From an uncultured Candidatus Melainabacteria bacterium (lineage in GTDB: Bacteria; Cyanobacteriota; Vampirovibrionia; Gastranaerophilales; Gastranaerophilaceae), in NCBI GenBank assembly GCA_934754655.1, contig CAKVIC010000002.1, positions 124,001 to 188,000 on the forward strand: a DNA stretch of 64,000 nt. The letters run 5' to 3'. The notes under the pieces were generated by a model. It was not told the origin of the DNA, made no database searches, and saw only the letters and a list, made by a program, of their open reading frames with translations. The translations under genes and the position numbers were made by a program. This document shows positions 8,486 through 17,970 of this stretch, one piece after another (position 1 is the first letter of the stretch; the number at the start of each line of letters is the position of its first letter).

Positions 8486-9055
8486 ATGAAAAAGTTTTTT
8501 TTATTATCAATTCTATGCATATTAACTTTGCCGGTATTTGCCGATTCTATTGAACTTTCAAAGCAAGCAACTGCATTTTATAGTGATAACAATTTCAACA
8601 AAACTCTTGAATTATTATTGCAAATAAATGATGCAGAAAGAACCGCCCAAGATTGGCTACTTTTAGGCAATCTATACGACGAAAAAGGCGAAAAAGACAA
8701 CGCTATTTTTATGTACCAAAAAGCTATCGTTGTTGATAAAAAATTTTACAAAGCATACTACAATCTCGCAAACATTTTTTTAGAAGATGAACGCTACAAT
8801 ATTGCTATTGAAAACTACAAAGATGCGCTCAAATATAACAAAACAAATCCATATCTTTTTTATAATTTAGCATGCGCCTATATTAAAACAGGAGAAATAA
8901 AAAAAGCAAAATCTGCTCTTACTCAAGCTATTTTATTAAAAAATGATGTGCCAGAATTTCATTATAATTTAGCCTACGTCTACAAAAGCCTTAACAAACC
9001 TAAATTAGCGCAAACATATTTAGATAATTATAACAAAATCATAGAAACTTTTTAA
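8486..9055 (+). CDS. Exported tetratricopeptide-repeat protein
   Basis: The 189-residue protein starts with a clear signal peptide (MKKFFLLSILCILTLPVFA, likely cleaved after FA). About four TPR units follow (for example DWLLLGNLYDEKGEKDNAIFMYQKAI, AYYNLANIFLEDERYNIAIENYKDAL, FYNLACAYIKTGEIKKAKSALTQAI). TPR arrays mediate protein-protein contacts, and the signal peptide places this one in the periplasm. No Shine-Dalgarno is visible, consistent with the promoter lying on top of the start. The specific partner is unknown. Confidence 0.8.
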   Translation: MKKFFLLSILCILTLPVFADSIELSKQATAFYSDNNFNKTLELLLQINDAERTAQDWLLLGNLYDEKGEKDNAIFMYQKAIVVDKKFYKAYYNLANIFLEDERYNIAIENYKDALKYNKTNPYLFYNLACAYIKTGEIKKAKSALTQAILLKNDVPEFHYNLAYVYKSLNKPKLAQTYLDNYNKIIETF

Positions 9056-9077
9056 AAAAATAAACAAACATTTATAT

Positions 9078-10031
9078 TTAAATTATCCTATAGCGTTTTT
9101 TCAAATCCATAATCCGTTTGTTAGATTTTAAAACTTTATCTTGCAAAATTTTATCATTTTCAACAATTTTAACAAGTTTTTCAATCATATCAAGTGTTTC
9201 AGAATCAGAATCCCTAAATATAAACATATCAACACCGGCATTTATTGCCATCAAACACGCCTCTAGTGAGCCAAATGCTTGAACTCCCTTCATTACCATA
9301 TCATCAGATATAATCACACCATTATAATTCATAACATTACGCAAATAACCAACAACATTTTGACTCAATGATGCCGGAACATGTTTATTATCAAAACACC
9401 TACAATAAAGATGCGCGACCATAATCATTTCTATATTATCATTTATTGCTTCAACAAAAGGTTTCAAATGTGTTTTTTGCATTTCATCTAATGACAAGTT
9501 TATTTCGGGCAAAGTTAAATGACTATCTTTATCAGCATCACCATGCCCTGGGAAATGCTTAACGCAAGGAATCACGCCAAATTCACGCGAAGCTTTAACA
9601 AAAATTTTCATACCTTTTATTACATCATCAGGATTTTCACCAAATGAACGTTCCCCAATAATTGGATTTTTAGGATTAGTATTAACATCAATACATGGTG
9701 CAAAATTTAGATTTACTCCATATTCAACAAGCTCTTTTGAAATCTCTTCAGCTTGATTTTTTAAAAAATCTTCTCCTTTTAAAAATGCAAAACGTGCAGA
9801 TTCTCTTTTGGGGCGAAGGTTTTCGGTACGTTCTACGCGTCCACCTTCTTGGTCTATTGACAAAAATGGCGGAATCTTCGATTTAGATTTTATTGATTTA
9901 ATTAAATCTTTAAACTGTTCAGTCGTTTTAATATCTTTAGTAAAAAAAATTACTCCGCCCAAACCCTTTTTTAGTGCATCATCTAAATTTTGACATCCTA
10001 AAATAAATTTTTGATAAATAAGCTCTTTCAT
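9078..10031 (-). CDS. nagZ: Beta-N-acetylhexosaminidase NagZ (GH3)
   Basis: The protein of about 317 residues (start at MKELIYQKF, 10031; a longer form from 10049 is possible) is a family 3 glycoside hydrolase. It shows the NagZ hallmarks IDQEGGRVERTENL, the KHFPGHGDADKDSHLTLP loop with the catalytic histidine, and ISDDMVMKGV with the nucleophile aspartate. NagZ removes GlcNAc from anhydromuropeptides in the cytoplasm during peptidoglycan recycling. It is single in its direction. It faces away from the 10124 gene and converges on the TPR gene. Confidence 0.9.
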   Translation of the reverse strand: MKELIYQKFILGCQNLDDALKKGLGGVIFFTKDIKTTEQFKDLIKSIKSKSKIPPFLSIDQEGGRVERTENLRPKRESARFAFLKGEDFLKNQAEEISKELVEYGVNLNFAPCIDVNTNPKNPIIGERSFGENPDDVIKGMKIFVKASREFGVIPCVKHFPGHGDADKDSHLTLPEINLSLDEMQKTHLKPFVEAINDNIEMIMVAHLYCRCFDNKHVPASLSQNVVGYLRNVMNYNGVIISDDMVMKGVQAFGSLEACLMAINAGVDMFIFRDSDSETLDMIEKLVKIVENDKILQDKVLKSNKRIMDLKKRYRII

Positions 10032-10123
10032 AAAAATAATCATACACATAAATGAGTTTAAAAATCAACTTTCTTATATAATACATTTAGGGTATAATGT
10101 ACTTACAAGTATCGGAGCGCAAA

Positions 10124-10573
10124 ATGAAAAGAATTTTATCAATAATTTTAACAGGTGTTTTATTAACTTCAGCAATTTGTTTAGACGTATCTGCTGCAAA
10201 AAAAGCCGGCAAACTCTCTAAAGAAGCCGTTCAAACAATGTCTGATGATATTGATAATTTAACTAAAAAGATTTATGCGCGTGCTTTATTGTCACCTGAA
10301 GATAATGAAAAATTAATTGGTATAAAAATTCAGCTTGACAATCAAATGCTTGTTGCAACTGCAACAGAACTCGCTCCATTATATTACAAAGCCGGAAATA
10401 TTTATAAATTACGTGATATGAAACCAGAAGCAATTGATTGCTATCAAACGATTTTAGAAAACTTTGGCGACACAGCGCTTGCGCCAAAAGCTCGTGCTGC
10501 GCTTGAATCTTTAGGAATAACGGTTACTGCACCACAAATTACCGATAATGAAAATTCTGACGAAGATATTTAA
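10124..10573 (+). CDS. Exported TPR-like small protein
   Basis: With the start at 10124 (CGGAG site 8 bp upstream) the protein has 149 residues. It begins with a signal peptide (MKRILSIILTGVLLTSAICLDVSA). The mature part is helical and ends in a TPR-like pair (LAPLYYKAGNIYKLRDMKPEAIDCYQTILENF then KARAALESLG), like tol-pal/BamD-type helper proteins. A TATAAT at 10092-10097 is a likely -10 box. Its stop abuts the convergent ftsQ stop at 10574. Function beyond a periplasmic scaffold role cannot be said. Confidence 0.7.
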   Translation: MKRILSIILTGVLLTSAICLDVSAAKKAGKLSKEAVQTMSDDIDNLTKKIYARALLSPEDNEKLIGIKIQLDNQMLVATATELAPLYYKAGNIYKLRDMKPEAIDCYQTILENFGDTALAPKARAALESLGITVTAPQITDNENSDEDI

Positions 10574-11434
10574 TTATTCTGCAAGTTTTAAGAAATTTGA
10601 ATTCCAGCGTAAGTCAATATATTTAACCTTTTTATTAAGCATTCTTACTTGCGGTAATAAGGTAGGTAAGCGACCGACTTTTGAATAAACTCCAGCATTC
10701 AAGCTACCTAAACGAATATTAACAGTCGGGATTTTAACATAAACATCTTTAGGATTACGATAATCAATGTATTCAATTTTTTCGCCAGTTTCAGATTCTA
10801 TCAATTCGGCAAGTTTTCGAAACTCCGTGATTTTTTTAAGATCCCAATTTCTATAATCATCCGTATTGCCATAAGTTATAACAAGATATGTTTTATAACT
10901 TTCATCAAGTGGCATGTATTCACGTCCAATAAGTTTGCCATCTGTTGAAAAATAAGCTATTGGTGGAACATTTACATCTGGTGAAATTGTCAAAATAGGA
11001 GTACGTTCAATAATAATAATTTTTAACCTTGCAGGAAACCAAAACCGTCTAATATAAACATCTTGAACAGGTTCAAGTTTTAATATACTATTTTTTAAAT
11101 TATCAGTTTTAACCATGAAAATTGGCTCACATGGAACTTGGTTACGTCTTAGAGCTGACAAAACTTTTTGCGAAGGCACAATTCTGTTGTTTACAATCTC
11201 CAAAGATTGATTTTTTAAATTGTCAAAAGCATTCGGATTTAGGCGCCATTGCGGAAGTTTCACAACAAAATAGCAAAACAATATCAAAGAAAACACCAAT
11301 ACTAATTTGTACAAAACATACAAACGATTTAAACGCTTTTGATTTTTTCGAACCTGACGTTGATACTTCGCTTGTTTTAAGCGTCGATTTTTTGTAGAAT
11401 ATTTTGCAATCTCTCTATTCTCGTTTTCTTGCAT
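10574..11434 (-). CDS. ftsQ: Cell-division protein FtsQ (POTRA domain)
   Basis: The 286-residue protein has a basic cytoplasmic head and one membrane helix (LVLVFSLILFCYFVVKL, about 42-60). A POTRA-type domain (LKNSILKLEPVQDVYIRRFWFPARLKIIIIERTP) and a FtsQ beta domain follow. This is the layout of FtsQ/DivIB, which links early and late divisome proteins. The family is divergent, so context matters: it lies directly after murB and ddl, the usual dcw order, and its ATG shares a base with the ddl stop codon. The highly basic N-terminus is longer than usual. Confidence 0.82.
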   Translation of the reverse strand: MQENENREIAKYSTKNRRLKQAKYQRQVRKNQKRLNRLYVLYKLVLVFSLILFCYFVVKLPQWRLNPNAFDNLKNQSLEIVNNRIVPSQKVLSALRRNQVPCEPIFMVKTDNLKNSILKLEPVQDVYIRRFWFPARLKIIIIERTPILTISPDVNVPPIAYFSTDGKLIGREYMPLDESYKTYLVITYGNTDDYRNWDLKKITEFRKLAELIESETGEKIEYIDYRNPKDVYVKIPTVNIRLGSLNAGVYSKVGRLPTLLPQVRMLNKKVKYIDLRWNSNFLKLAE

Positions 11435-12366
11435 TATTTATTTAATCCCACGCTATTTAATATCATTAAAACCAAATTGTCATAATCAATACCGCAAGCC
11501 AATGCTTGAGCCGGCAAATCACTTGTATCTGTCATTCCCGGATTCGTATTAACCTCTAAAATATAAGGAACATCGTCTACAATCAAGAAATCTACACGTG
11601 AAACCCCAGAACACGCGCAAGCCTCAAAAGCTTTTACGGCATATCTTTTAACTTTTTCTGTCATTTCCGGACTAATTTGAGCCGGCAAAATAAATTCCGT
11701 CATACCTTTTGTATATTTTGCTTCATAATCATACCATTCTTTTTTGGGACGAAGTTCCAAAATTTCAGTAGCAAAAGCCTTGCCGTTTTTTTCTAAAACT
11801 CCAACTGTTGTTGAAATTCCAACTAAATATTCTTCTATCAAAATATTTGCGTTGTATTTTCTAGCTTCTTCAACCGCCTTGACAAGCTCCTCTTGATTAT
11901 TAACTTTGTTCATACCAAAACTTGAACCCTCTGAAACCGGTTTAATCATTAATGGATAATTAAGCTGTGCCACTTTCTCAACAGGATTTTCATCTGGTAA
12001 CAAATAAACTGATTTTATTAAAGGCAAACCTGACATTGCCATAACTTTTTTGGTATATTCTTTGTTCATACAAATTGCACTAGATAATACACCACATCCG
12101 GTATAAGGAATCTTCAAAATTTCTAAAACCCCTTGAATACATCCATCTTCACCATATTTTCCGTGCAAAGTATTATAAGCAAAGTCAAATCCTTTTAAAT
12201 CATTCATCACATTTTCTGAAACATCTACTATTTCAGCGTTTACAAAGCCTAAGCGTTTTAAAGCTGCCAAACAATTTTTGCCGGAACGAAGTGAAATTTC
12301 ACGTTCTGATGACATTCCACCACATAAAACTGCTATTTTTGAGTCTTTTTGTATAATATTTTGCAT
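11434..12366 (-). CDS. ddl: D-alanine--D-alanine ligase
   Basis: The 310-residue enzyme makes D-Ala-D-Ala for peptidoglycan stem peptides. Visible signatures are LCGGMSSEREISLRSG at the N-terminus, LHGKYGEDGCIQG, the ATP-grasp segment PVSEGSSFGM, and EVNTNPGMTDTSDLP near the C-terminus. Length is typical of DdlB. The gene overlaps murB by 34 bp upstream and ftsQ by one base downstream, indicating a tightly coupled murB-ddl-ftsQ operon. Confidence 0.95.
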   Translation of the reverse strand: MQNIIQKDSKIAVLCGGMSSEREISLRSGKNCLAALKRLGFVNAEIVDVSENVMNDLKGFDFAYNTLHGKYGEDGCIQGVLEILKIPYTGCGVLSSAICMNKEYTKKVMAMSGLPLIKSVYLLPDENPVEKVAQLNYPLMIKPVSEGSSFGMNKVNNQEELVKAVEEARKYNANILIEEYLVGISTTVGVLEKNGKAFATEILELRPKKEWYDYEAKYTKGMTEFILPAQISPEMTEKVKRYAVKAFEACACSGVSRVDFLIVDDVPYILEVNTNPGMTDTSDLPAQALACGIDYDNLVLMILNSVGLNK

Positions 12367-13250
12367 AATTCTTCCTCTTTTTTATTTTTTTTGCCGACAA
12401 AAATTATTTCCGGCTCTAATTCAATAGTATAAGCATCCTTCACCAGCTTATACATTTCATACATCATCAATAAAACTTCTTCTGAAGTCGCTCCACCTTT
12501 ATTTGTTATAAAATTCGCATGTTTTTGCCAAACTTCAACATTTTTAGCTTGCAATTGTTTTGCACCGGCTTTATCTAAAAGCCTGCCTGCTGAATCATTT
12601 TGCGGATTTTTGAAAACGCTTCCGGCATTTGGTGTCACAAGAGATGGCTGAATACTTTTTCTAAATTCCAGATTCCTTTCAACCAAAGCCTTTATCTCCT
12701 CTTGCGATGCCTTTTTCAAATTAAATTCTGCGTATAATAAAATATATCGTCCACCTTGTAAAATAGAATGTCTATAAGAAAATTCCATTTCGTTTTTTTG
12801 TTTATAAAGAATTTCTTTTTTTTCATTATCATACAAACAACAATAAACGAGCGAATCCGAAATTGCTTGCCCATGAGCGGACGCATTCATATAAACTTCA
12901 CCGCCAATAGTTCCCGGAAAGCCAATCATAAATTCAAATCCGCTAAGTGATTGTTCACAAGTTTTTTGCGCCAAAATAGGCCCCTTAACACCACAAGCTG
13001 CAATAACTTTTGTTCCACGGATTTCAAAGTCTTTCATTTGCGTTGTTAAAATAATATTGCCATCATATCCGCTTGATGAAAACAACAAATTTGAACAGTT
13101 ACCCAAAACAAGACAATTTTTTTCATTATTTAATAAATAAACCATTTCCGCTTGAGTTTTAGGTAAAAAAATCTTTTTAACAACCCCGCCAATTTTAAAA
13201 GTTGTATAATTTTTTATCTCAAAATTTTCTTTAACTTCAATATCCAACAT
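12333..13250 (-). CDS. murB: UDP-N-acetylenolpyruvoylglucosamine reductase
   Basis: The 305-residue FAD enzyme reduces UDP-enolpyruvyl-GlcNAc to UDP-MurNAc. Motifs seen are NYTTFKIGG, LVLGNCSNLLFSSSG (FAD), GFPGTIGGEVYMNA, the SYRHSIL catalytic region, and TPNAGSVFKNP followed by SAGRLLDKAGAK with the catalytic serine. Size and loop pattern suggest a type II MurB. It is first of the murB-ddl-ftsQ group. No murC is adjacent. Confidence 0.95.
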   Translation of the reverse strand: MLDIEVKENFEIKNYTTFKIGGVVKKIFLPKTQAEMVYLLNNEKNCLVLGNCSNLLFSSSGYDGNIILTTQMKDFEIRGTKVIAACGVKGPILAQKTCEQSLSGFEFMIGFPGTIGGEVYMNASAHGQAISDSLVYCCLYDNEKKEILYKQKNEMEFSYRHSILQGGRYILLYAEFNLKKASQEEIKALVERNLEFRKSIQPSLVTPNAGSVFKNPQNDSAGRLLDKAGAKQLQAKNVEVWQKHANFITNKGGATSEEVLLMMYEMYKLVKDAYTIELEPEIIFVGKKNKKEEELCKILYKKTQK

Positions 13251-13408
13251 TCACGCTCACTATTTTTTCATAAATATTATATCAAATAATTTTTAAGATT
13301 AAAATACTAATTGAATTTTCAGCAAACCTCTGAATGTTACATTTCTTAACAATTAGCATAAAAAAAGGGATTATTATAGAATATAAAAGGGAAGAGAATC
13401 GTAGTTGA

Positions 13409-13478
13409 TGACTATTTTATAGCTCACAAGTTTGTCTTGCCGTGCAATGAAAATAGCTGACAAAAGTGATAGCTTAAA
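13409..13478 (+). promoter_or_regulatory. Structured leader upstream of the bamA cluster
   Basis: CTATTTTATAGCT near 13411 and AGCTTAAAATAG near 13467 are nearly complementary. They bracket a third related AAAATAGCTGA. A long hairpin could form in the leader of the 13492 gene. No known riboswitch consensus was recognised. The 240-bp gap 13251-13491 holds no ORF. Confidence 0.35.
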
Positions 13479-13491
13479 ATAGGGGAAAAAA

Positions 13492-14094
13492 GTGGTATCG
13501 AAATTAAAATATTTATCAATCGTAGTTTTATTATTGTGTAATATATTAAGCGCAAAAGCTGCAACAGGCTGTGCAAGTTCAGAAATGTCTTTTATAATGC
13601 CTGAATATTTGAAGGTAAAAAGCGTTACAAGTCCGGTATTAATAGCAAATATTACAGATAGGACAGGGAATCTGCACGCGCCTTTGTCTAGCAGGTTTAA
13701 AGTGATTTCTAACAGTGGAGAAACTAAAAGGCTTTATTTGCGCTCAAGCGTAAATGTCGAAGGTGGGCGCGAAGACTCTATGTTTCAACAAGGTGGACAA
13801 ATTTACATAGCTTTTGCAAATGTTTCAAGAATACCAACTGTTCAAGCCTTAAATAATTGCAAAATGGGTTCTTCTCCTAAAGACAGTCCCGGAATTGTAG
13901 CATATCCGGTAACTTCAATTACCGGCGCAAAAGGACGTTATATTCGCGGTGGAAAATATGAAATGGATATAAACAAAGGGATTACATATATAGATGTTAA
14001 CATTGGTTCAAATGTTTTGAAAACTTCTTTTGCCGCAAACGATAGGCGTGGTTGTTATCAAGCGATTCTATCTCTTACCGAATCTGATATATAG
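13492..14094 (+). CDS. Exported hypothetical protein preceding bamA
   Basis: The 200-residue protein starts at GTG 13492 behind an AGGGGAAAA site. It has a signal peptide (LKYLSIVVLLLCNILSAKA). The mature part looks like all-beta secreted material with three later cysteines, and it resembles no family I can name. It lies 28 bp upstream of bamA in the same direction and is probably cotranscribed. A role in the outer membrane or cell surface is plausible from context only. Confidence 0.6.
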   Translation: MVSKLKYLSIVVLLLCNILSAKAATGCASSEMSFIMPEYLKVKSVTSPVLIANITDRTGNLHAPLSSRFKVISNSGETKRLYLRSSVNVEGGREDSMFQQGGQIYIAFANVSRIPTVQALNNCKMGSSPKDSPGIVAYPVTSITGAKGRYIRGGKYEMDINKGITYIDVNIGSNVLKTSFAANDRRGCYQAILSLTESDI

Positions 14095-14122
14095 AAAGGA
14101 AAATTATAGCTGATTGTAAAGT

Positions 14123-16411
14123 ATGATTTGTAAAAAAATAAAAAAGAAAGGCATTTTAAAATTAGCTGTCATGCTTGTTGTGTCAGCAAATTTTGCTTGT
14201 AATAATGTTTTTGCAAATTCTGACGATTTTTCTTATATAAATTTTTCCCAAACAACAAAATCAACAAAGCTTATTAACCCAATTAGACTTGATACCACGC
14301 AAACCACTAAAACAACTCCAAACACTAATACAATAAACACTTTTAAATTACGCGAATTTAATGAAGCAGATTATTTTTCTTCCCAAATACAAGACGAAAA
14401 TTCTTCCGCTAAATGCGAAAGCACCCCTCCAAAAAATAATATCATCGAAGATTCAAAACTAAGTAATGATAATGATTTAGATGATTCTCAAGAAATTCAG
14501 CAACTGCAATCTCAACCTGTTGCAGAAGATATATTTAGTCCACAAAATAACAATTTACAAGAAGAACAAATTCAAACAGTTACTACTGATGATAATTATG
14601 TTTATACTGCAAATTTATCAACTCAAAATGATGATGATTTTGACATTGAAGGAAAACAAATTGCAGATATTCAAATTAAAGGACTTAAGGTTCTTGACCC
14701 ACAAATCGTGCTTTCTCAAATTGATACAAAAGTAGATTCCCCATTTAATACAAATAAACTTCAACAAGATTTACAAAAAATATACGCAACAGGATATTTT
14801 ACTGACGATATGAGTGTTGAGCCGGAAATAATTGAAAACAAAGTTAAGCTCACTTATGAATTAAAAGAAAATATTTTAGTTACAAACACCGTAATTAAAG
14901 GAAATACAGTATTTAGCGAATCCGAGCTTTTACCCTATGTTTCAATGTTAAAAGGACTTCCGCAAAATTTGAATGAAATTAATAATTCTATTGAGCGCTT
15001 AAACGAACATTACAGCAAAAACGGTTATATCTTAGCAAACGTAAGCTCTGTCGATGATGATTCAAATGGAGTTTTAAGCTTTAATATTTCAGAAGGTATT
15101 ATTAATAAAATAAATATTTCAGGAAACGAAAAAACAAAAGATTATGTTATAAAAAGAAATATCGTAACACACGCAGGAAGTGTTTATAACGAAGAATTAT
15201 TAAAAAAAGATTTAGCAAATATTTTTTCGACCCAAATTTTTGAAGATGTCAACCGCGAAATTACTCCGAGTGAAAATAACGACGGAACTTACGATATTAC
15301 GGTCAAAGTCAAAGAAAAACATACTGATAGTATTTCAATTGGTGGTGGCTTAGATACAGGTTTGGGCGTTTTTGGCTCACTCGCATTAAGAGATAATAAT
15401 TTTAGGGGAAAAGCCCAACAAGTTTCTTTATCAGGAGTTGTCGGTTCCGGAATCTTACTTAACGATGCCAGTATCAAAAATAGAATGAACTATCAAGTTG
15501 AGTTAAGCTTTTTTGAACCTTATTTTTTGAATGCCGATACCTCATTGCAAAGCAAATTATATTATCGAGAACTAGGAAGTTACCAAATTCCCCTTGCAAT
15601 AGAACAACGCATTGGTTTGTATAATGAGATTCAGCACAAAGTTAAAGATAATGAACACTTGAAAACAACTTTTGGGCTTGGTGCAGAATATATTCATATT
15701 AAAGAAGGCGATTTTAATAAAATAGCTCAAATGTATGCCAAAAATAATTTAGACATAGCCGGACGTAAAGAACAATTAAAAGGCGGAATTTTTCTTAATA
15801 TAGCCCCTGGAATTATGTATACAAATGTTGATAATCTTGAAAATCCGCGTAGTGGTGTAATTGCACAAGCTCGATACACAGAAGCTTTGTGCGTTGACCA
15901 TTTTAACAGAACAAACGGACGACTTGCCGGTACATTTACAAAATTCTTCCCAGTATTTGAAAAATCCTCTTTGTCATTAACCGGTAAAGCAGGGATGAAA
16001 ATTCATGGAAATGACATGCCGGAAATTATGGCATATCGTTTAGGTGGTCCATACACAGTCCGTGGTTATAAAATGAGCGGTGTCGGCTCCGGTGAAGGTT
16101 TTATGATGGGTTCAGCAGAACTTGCAACACCAATACCATTTATGGATAAAACCAAATTTGAAATGTTGAAAAAAATGCGATTTACGATGTTTGTTGATGC
16201 AGGACAAATATTTGATAAAACAACTTCAAGCATACTGTATGATAGACCGCTTAGTGCGATTTCAATTGGTGTTGGGTTAAAAATTTATATTCCGGGAGTT
16301 GGACCGTTATCAATTGATTACGGCTTGCCAATTACAAATGTTGGAGCATACGGCTCAAAAAATGGATACTTCACCTTTGGCACTTATGGAATGGGCGGAT
16401 ACGGTTGGTAA
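14123..16411 (+). CDS. bamA: Outer-membrane assembly factor BamA (Omp85)
   Basis: The 762-residue protein has a signal peptide and an unusual acidic, Asn/Gln/Thr-rich linker (about 35-160). Three POTRA domains follow (around 165-400; for example ADIQIKGLKVLDPQIVLSQI and NKINISGNEKTKDYVIKRNI). It ends in a 16-strand barrel with the lid-lock motif PYTVRGY. BamA inserts beta-barrel proteins into the outer membrane. Three rather than five POTRAs matches cyanobacterial Omp85 proteins. The ompH-like gene follows at once, as in many Gram-negatives. Confidence 0.9.
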   Translation: MICKKIKKKGILKLAVMLVVSANFACNNVFANSDDFSYINFSQTTKSTKLINPIRLDTTQTTKTTPNTNTINTFKLREFNEADYFSSQIQDENSSAKCESTPPKNNIIEDSKLSNDNDLDDSQEIQQLQSQPVAEDIFSPQNNNLQEEQIQTVTTDDNYVYTANLSTQNDDDFDIEGKQIADIQIKGLKVLDPQIVLSQIDTKVDSPFNTNKLQQDLQKIYATGYFTDDMSVEPEIIENKVKLTYELKENILVTNTVIKGNTVFSESELLPYVSMLKGLPQNLNEINNSIERLNEHYSKNGYILANVSSVDDDSNGVLSFNISEGIINKINISGNEKTKDYVIKRNIVTHAGSVYNEELLKKDLANIFSTQIFEDVNREITPSENNDGTYDITVKVKEKHTDSISIGGGLDTGLGVFGSLALRDNNFRGKAQQVSLSGVVGSGILLNDASIKNRMNYQVELSFFEPYFLNADTSLQSKLYYRELGSYQIPLAIEQRIGLYNEIQHKVKDNEHLKTTFGLGAEYIHIKEGDFNKIAQMYAKNNLDIAGRKEQLKGGIFLNIAPGIMYTNVDNLENPRSGVIAQARYTEALCVDHFNRTNGRLAGTFTKFFPVFEKSSLSLTGKAGMKIHGNDMPEIMAYRLGGPYTVRGYKMSGVGSGEGFMMGSAELATPIPFMDKTKFEMLKKMRFTMFVDAGQIFDKTTSSILYDRPLSAISIGVGLKIYIPGVGPLSIDYGLPITNVGAYGSKNGYFTFGTYGMGGYGW

Positions 16412-16428
16412 TTTTGAAAGGATTTAAA

Positions 16429-16887
16429 ATGAAAAGAATCTTCATCTTATTAGTTATAATTTTATTTGTTAATCCAATATTCAATCCGGCATTTGCAGGC
16501 GGGATTGGCTATATTAACTACGATTATGTAGTTGAAAATTATCAATTTGCAAAAATTTCAATGCGAGAAATTGAAACAAAAGGAAAAGAAATTCAACAAT
16601 ATTTACAAAAAAAAGAAGCAGAATTTGCAAAAATTGAATCACCACTTCAAAAACAAAAATTTGAAGAAAATGTAAGAAATGAACTTAAAACAAAAGAAGC
16701 AGCATTCAACACTTTTAGAGATAAAAGAGAAGATGAGGTGTACAAAAGAATTCATGCAGTAGCAGAAAAAATAAGATTAGAAAAAGGCTTAGACGCCCTA
16801 ATTGATTCAAGAGCCGTATTTTCAGGCGGAGTAGATATCACACAAGATTTAATAAAATTGCTTAATTCAAACACACAAATAAGATAA
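16429..16887 (+). CDS. OmpH/Skp-family periplasmic chaperone
   Basis: Starting at 16429 (GAAAGGA site) the protein has 152 residues. It has a signal peptide (MKRIFILLVIILFVNPIFNPAFA), then GIGYINYDYVVENY, the usual OmpH opening strand. Two long charged helices and a VDITQDLIKLLN tail follow. Skp-like chaperones carry unfolded barrel proteins to BamA, and the gene directly follows bamA, which supports the call. Confidence 0.85.
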   Translation: MKRIFILLVIILFVNPIFNPAFAGGIGYINYDYVVENYQFAKISMREIETKGKEIQQYLQKKEAEFAKIESPLQKQKFEENVRNELKTKEAAFNTFRDKREDEVYKRIHAVAEKIRLEKGLDALIDSRAVFSGGVDITQDLIKLLNSNTQIR

Positions 16888-16937
16888 TCGTCTTTTTCTA
16901 TATGAATATTTAAAATACAAAACTTCGTTTTTTGTAA

Positions 16938-17312
16938 AAACGTTCCAACCTCTACTCACTTACATTATCAAAAAACAACAAAGAACTAGAAACTTTATTT
17001 TATGATATTGATAAAACCTCTTATGCAGAATTAGTTCAAAAGAAAAAAGAATTTTTCAATTTTATTTGCAGTAAGTATCAAGATGTTGATAGTCGTACTT
17101 TATTAATGATATTTGCTTATGTCGATGATGATATGCTTGCTTATTACAAAGAACAATATCCAATTGAAGAAAAAGTTGTCGGCAAATGGAGATACAAAAA
17201 CTGTCCGAAACGTACAAAAAGATACTACAAAAAACTACCTGAAGATGAATTGATTTTTGTAAAAGTTGCTTTGGCTAAATACAGAGATAGCCTTGGATAT
17301 AAAGTATTTTAA
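16938..17312 (+). pseudogene. 5'-truncated hypothetical gene
   Basis: A frame is open from a stop at 16935 to the stop at 17312 and reads as normal protein (ELETLFYDIDKTSYAELVQKK, later IFAYVDDDMLAYYKEQYP). The only ATG is at 17106, inside this stretch. The coding-like sequence upstream of that ATG has no start codon. It appears to be the remains of a longer gene. It overlaps the convergent DUF374 gene end by a few bases. I do not recognise the family. Confidence 0.45.
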
Positions 17313-17969
17313 ATTTTTTGCTCTAATTTGATTAAAGCAGTTCTAAGTTGCTCTTTAATTTTATTTTCTTCTTCCTTTGTTGCAGTTTCTGGAACATAAA
17401 TTGGATTACCATAGATGTTTATAAATTTTAGAAACCCTAAAAGGTATTCTTAACTTATCCCACGTTGGTAATGAACCTAAAAACTTACTTTTTGAATACC
17501 TAACAACAGGAATAATTGGCGCACCAGTGAGTTTTGCAATTTTGATTACTCCGTTTTTAACTTGGTGCAACGGACCACTAGGACCATCAACTGTAACTGC
17601 AATGTTCTCTCCATTATTCAATCTTGAAATCAATTCAAAAGTTGCTTCTTTGCCACCTTTATCTTTCCACCATTTATTTTGTGAACCTCGAACAGTTTTA
17701 CCCCCCCCCATTTGTTCAACGACTCTTGCTATTATTTCACCATCTATAGACTTGCTAGTTAAAATATTTAATTTATCTCTATTTGGAATTCCATCAAGAC
17801 ATAATTGGTCGTGATGCCAAAGAGCAAAAATAACTTTTTTATCATTTGCAGGATAGTTTTTACTTTTAAAAGAGACAAAAAATTCCCATATTCTAAATAG
17901 AAAATATAGTGCGGTTGGTATTATTGGTACATATTTTTTTAGTTTTTGCTCTTTCGTTTGATAATTCAA
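17309..17969 (-). pseudogene. DUF374 lysophospholipid acyltransferase-like gene with frameshift and G9 tract
   Basis: The N-terminal 175 residues show the DUF374 pattern: FALWHHDQLCLDG with the acyltransferase histidine, VRGSQNKWWKDKGGKEA, and VTVDGPSGPLHQVKNG. DUF374 proteins are thought to acylate lipid A-type or glycolipid precursors. The frame stops early at 17406. A +1 shift near 17430, in the T run of IPF, restores the expected C-terminus (KFINIYGNPIYVPETATKEE) to a stop at 17309. A run of nine G (17701-17709) lies within the gene and is currently in frame. Two bases separate it from the GT8-ABC gene. Confidence 0.75.
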
Positions 17970-17970
17970 A

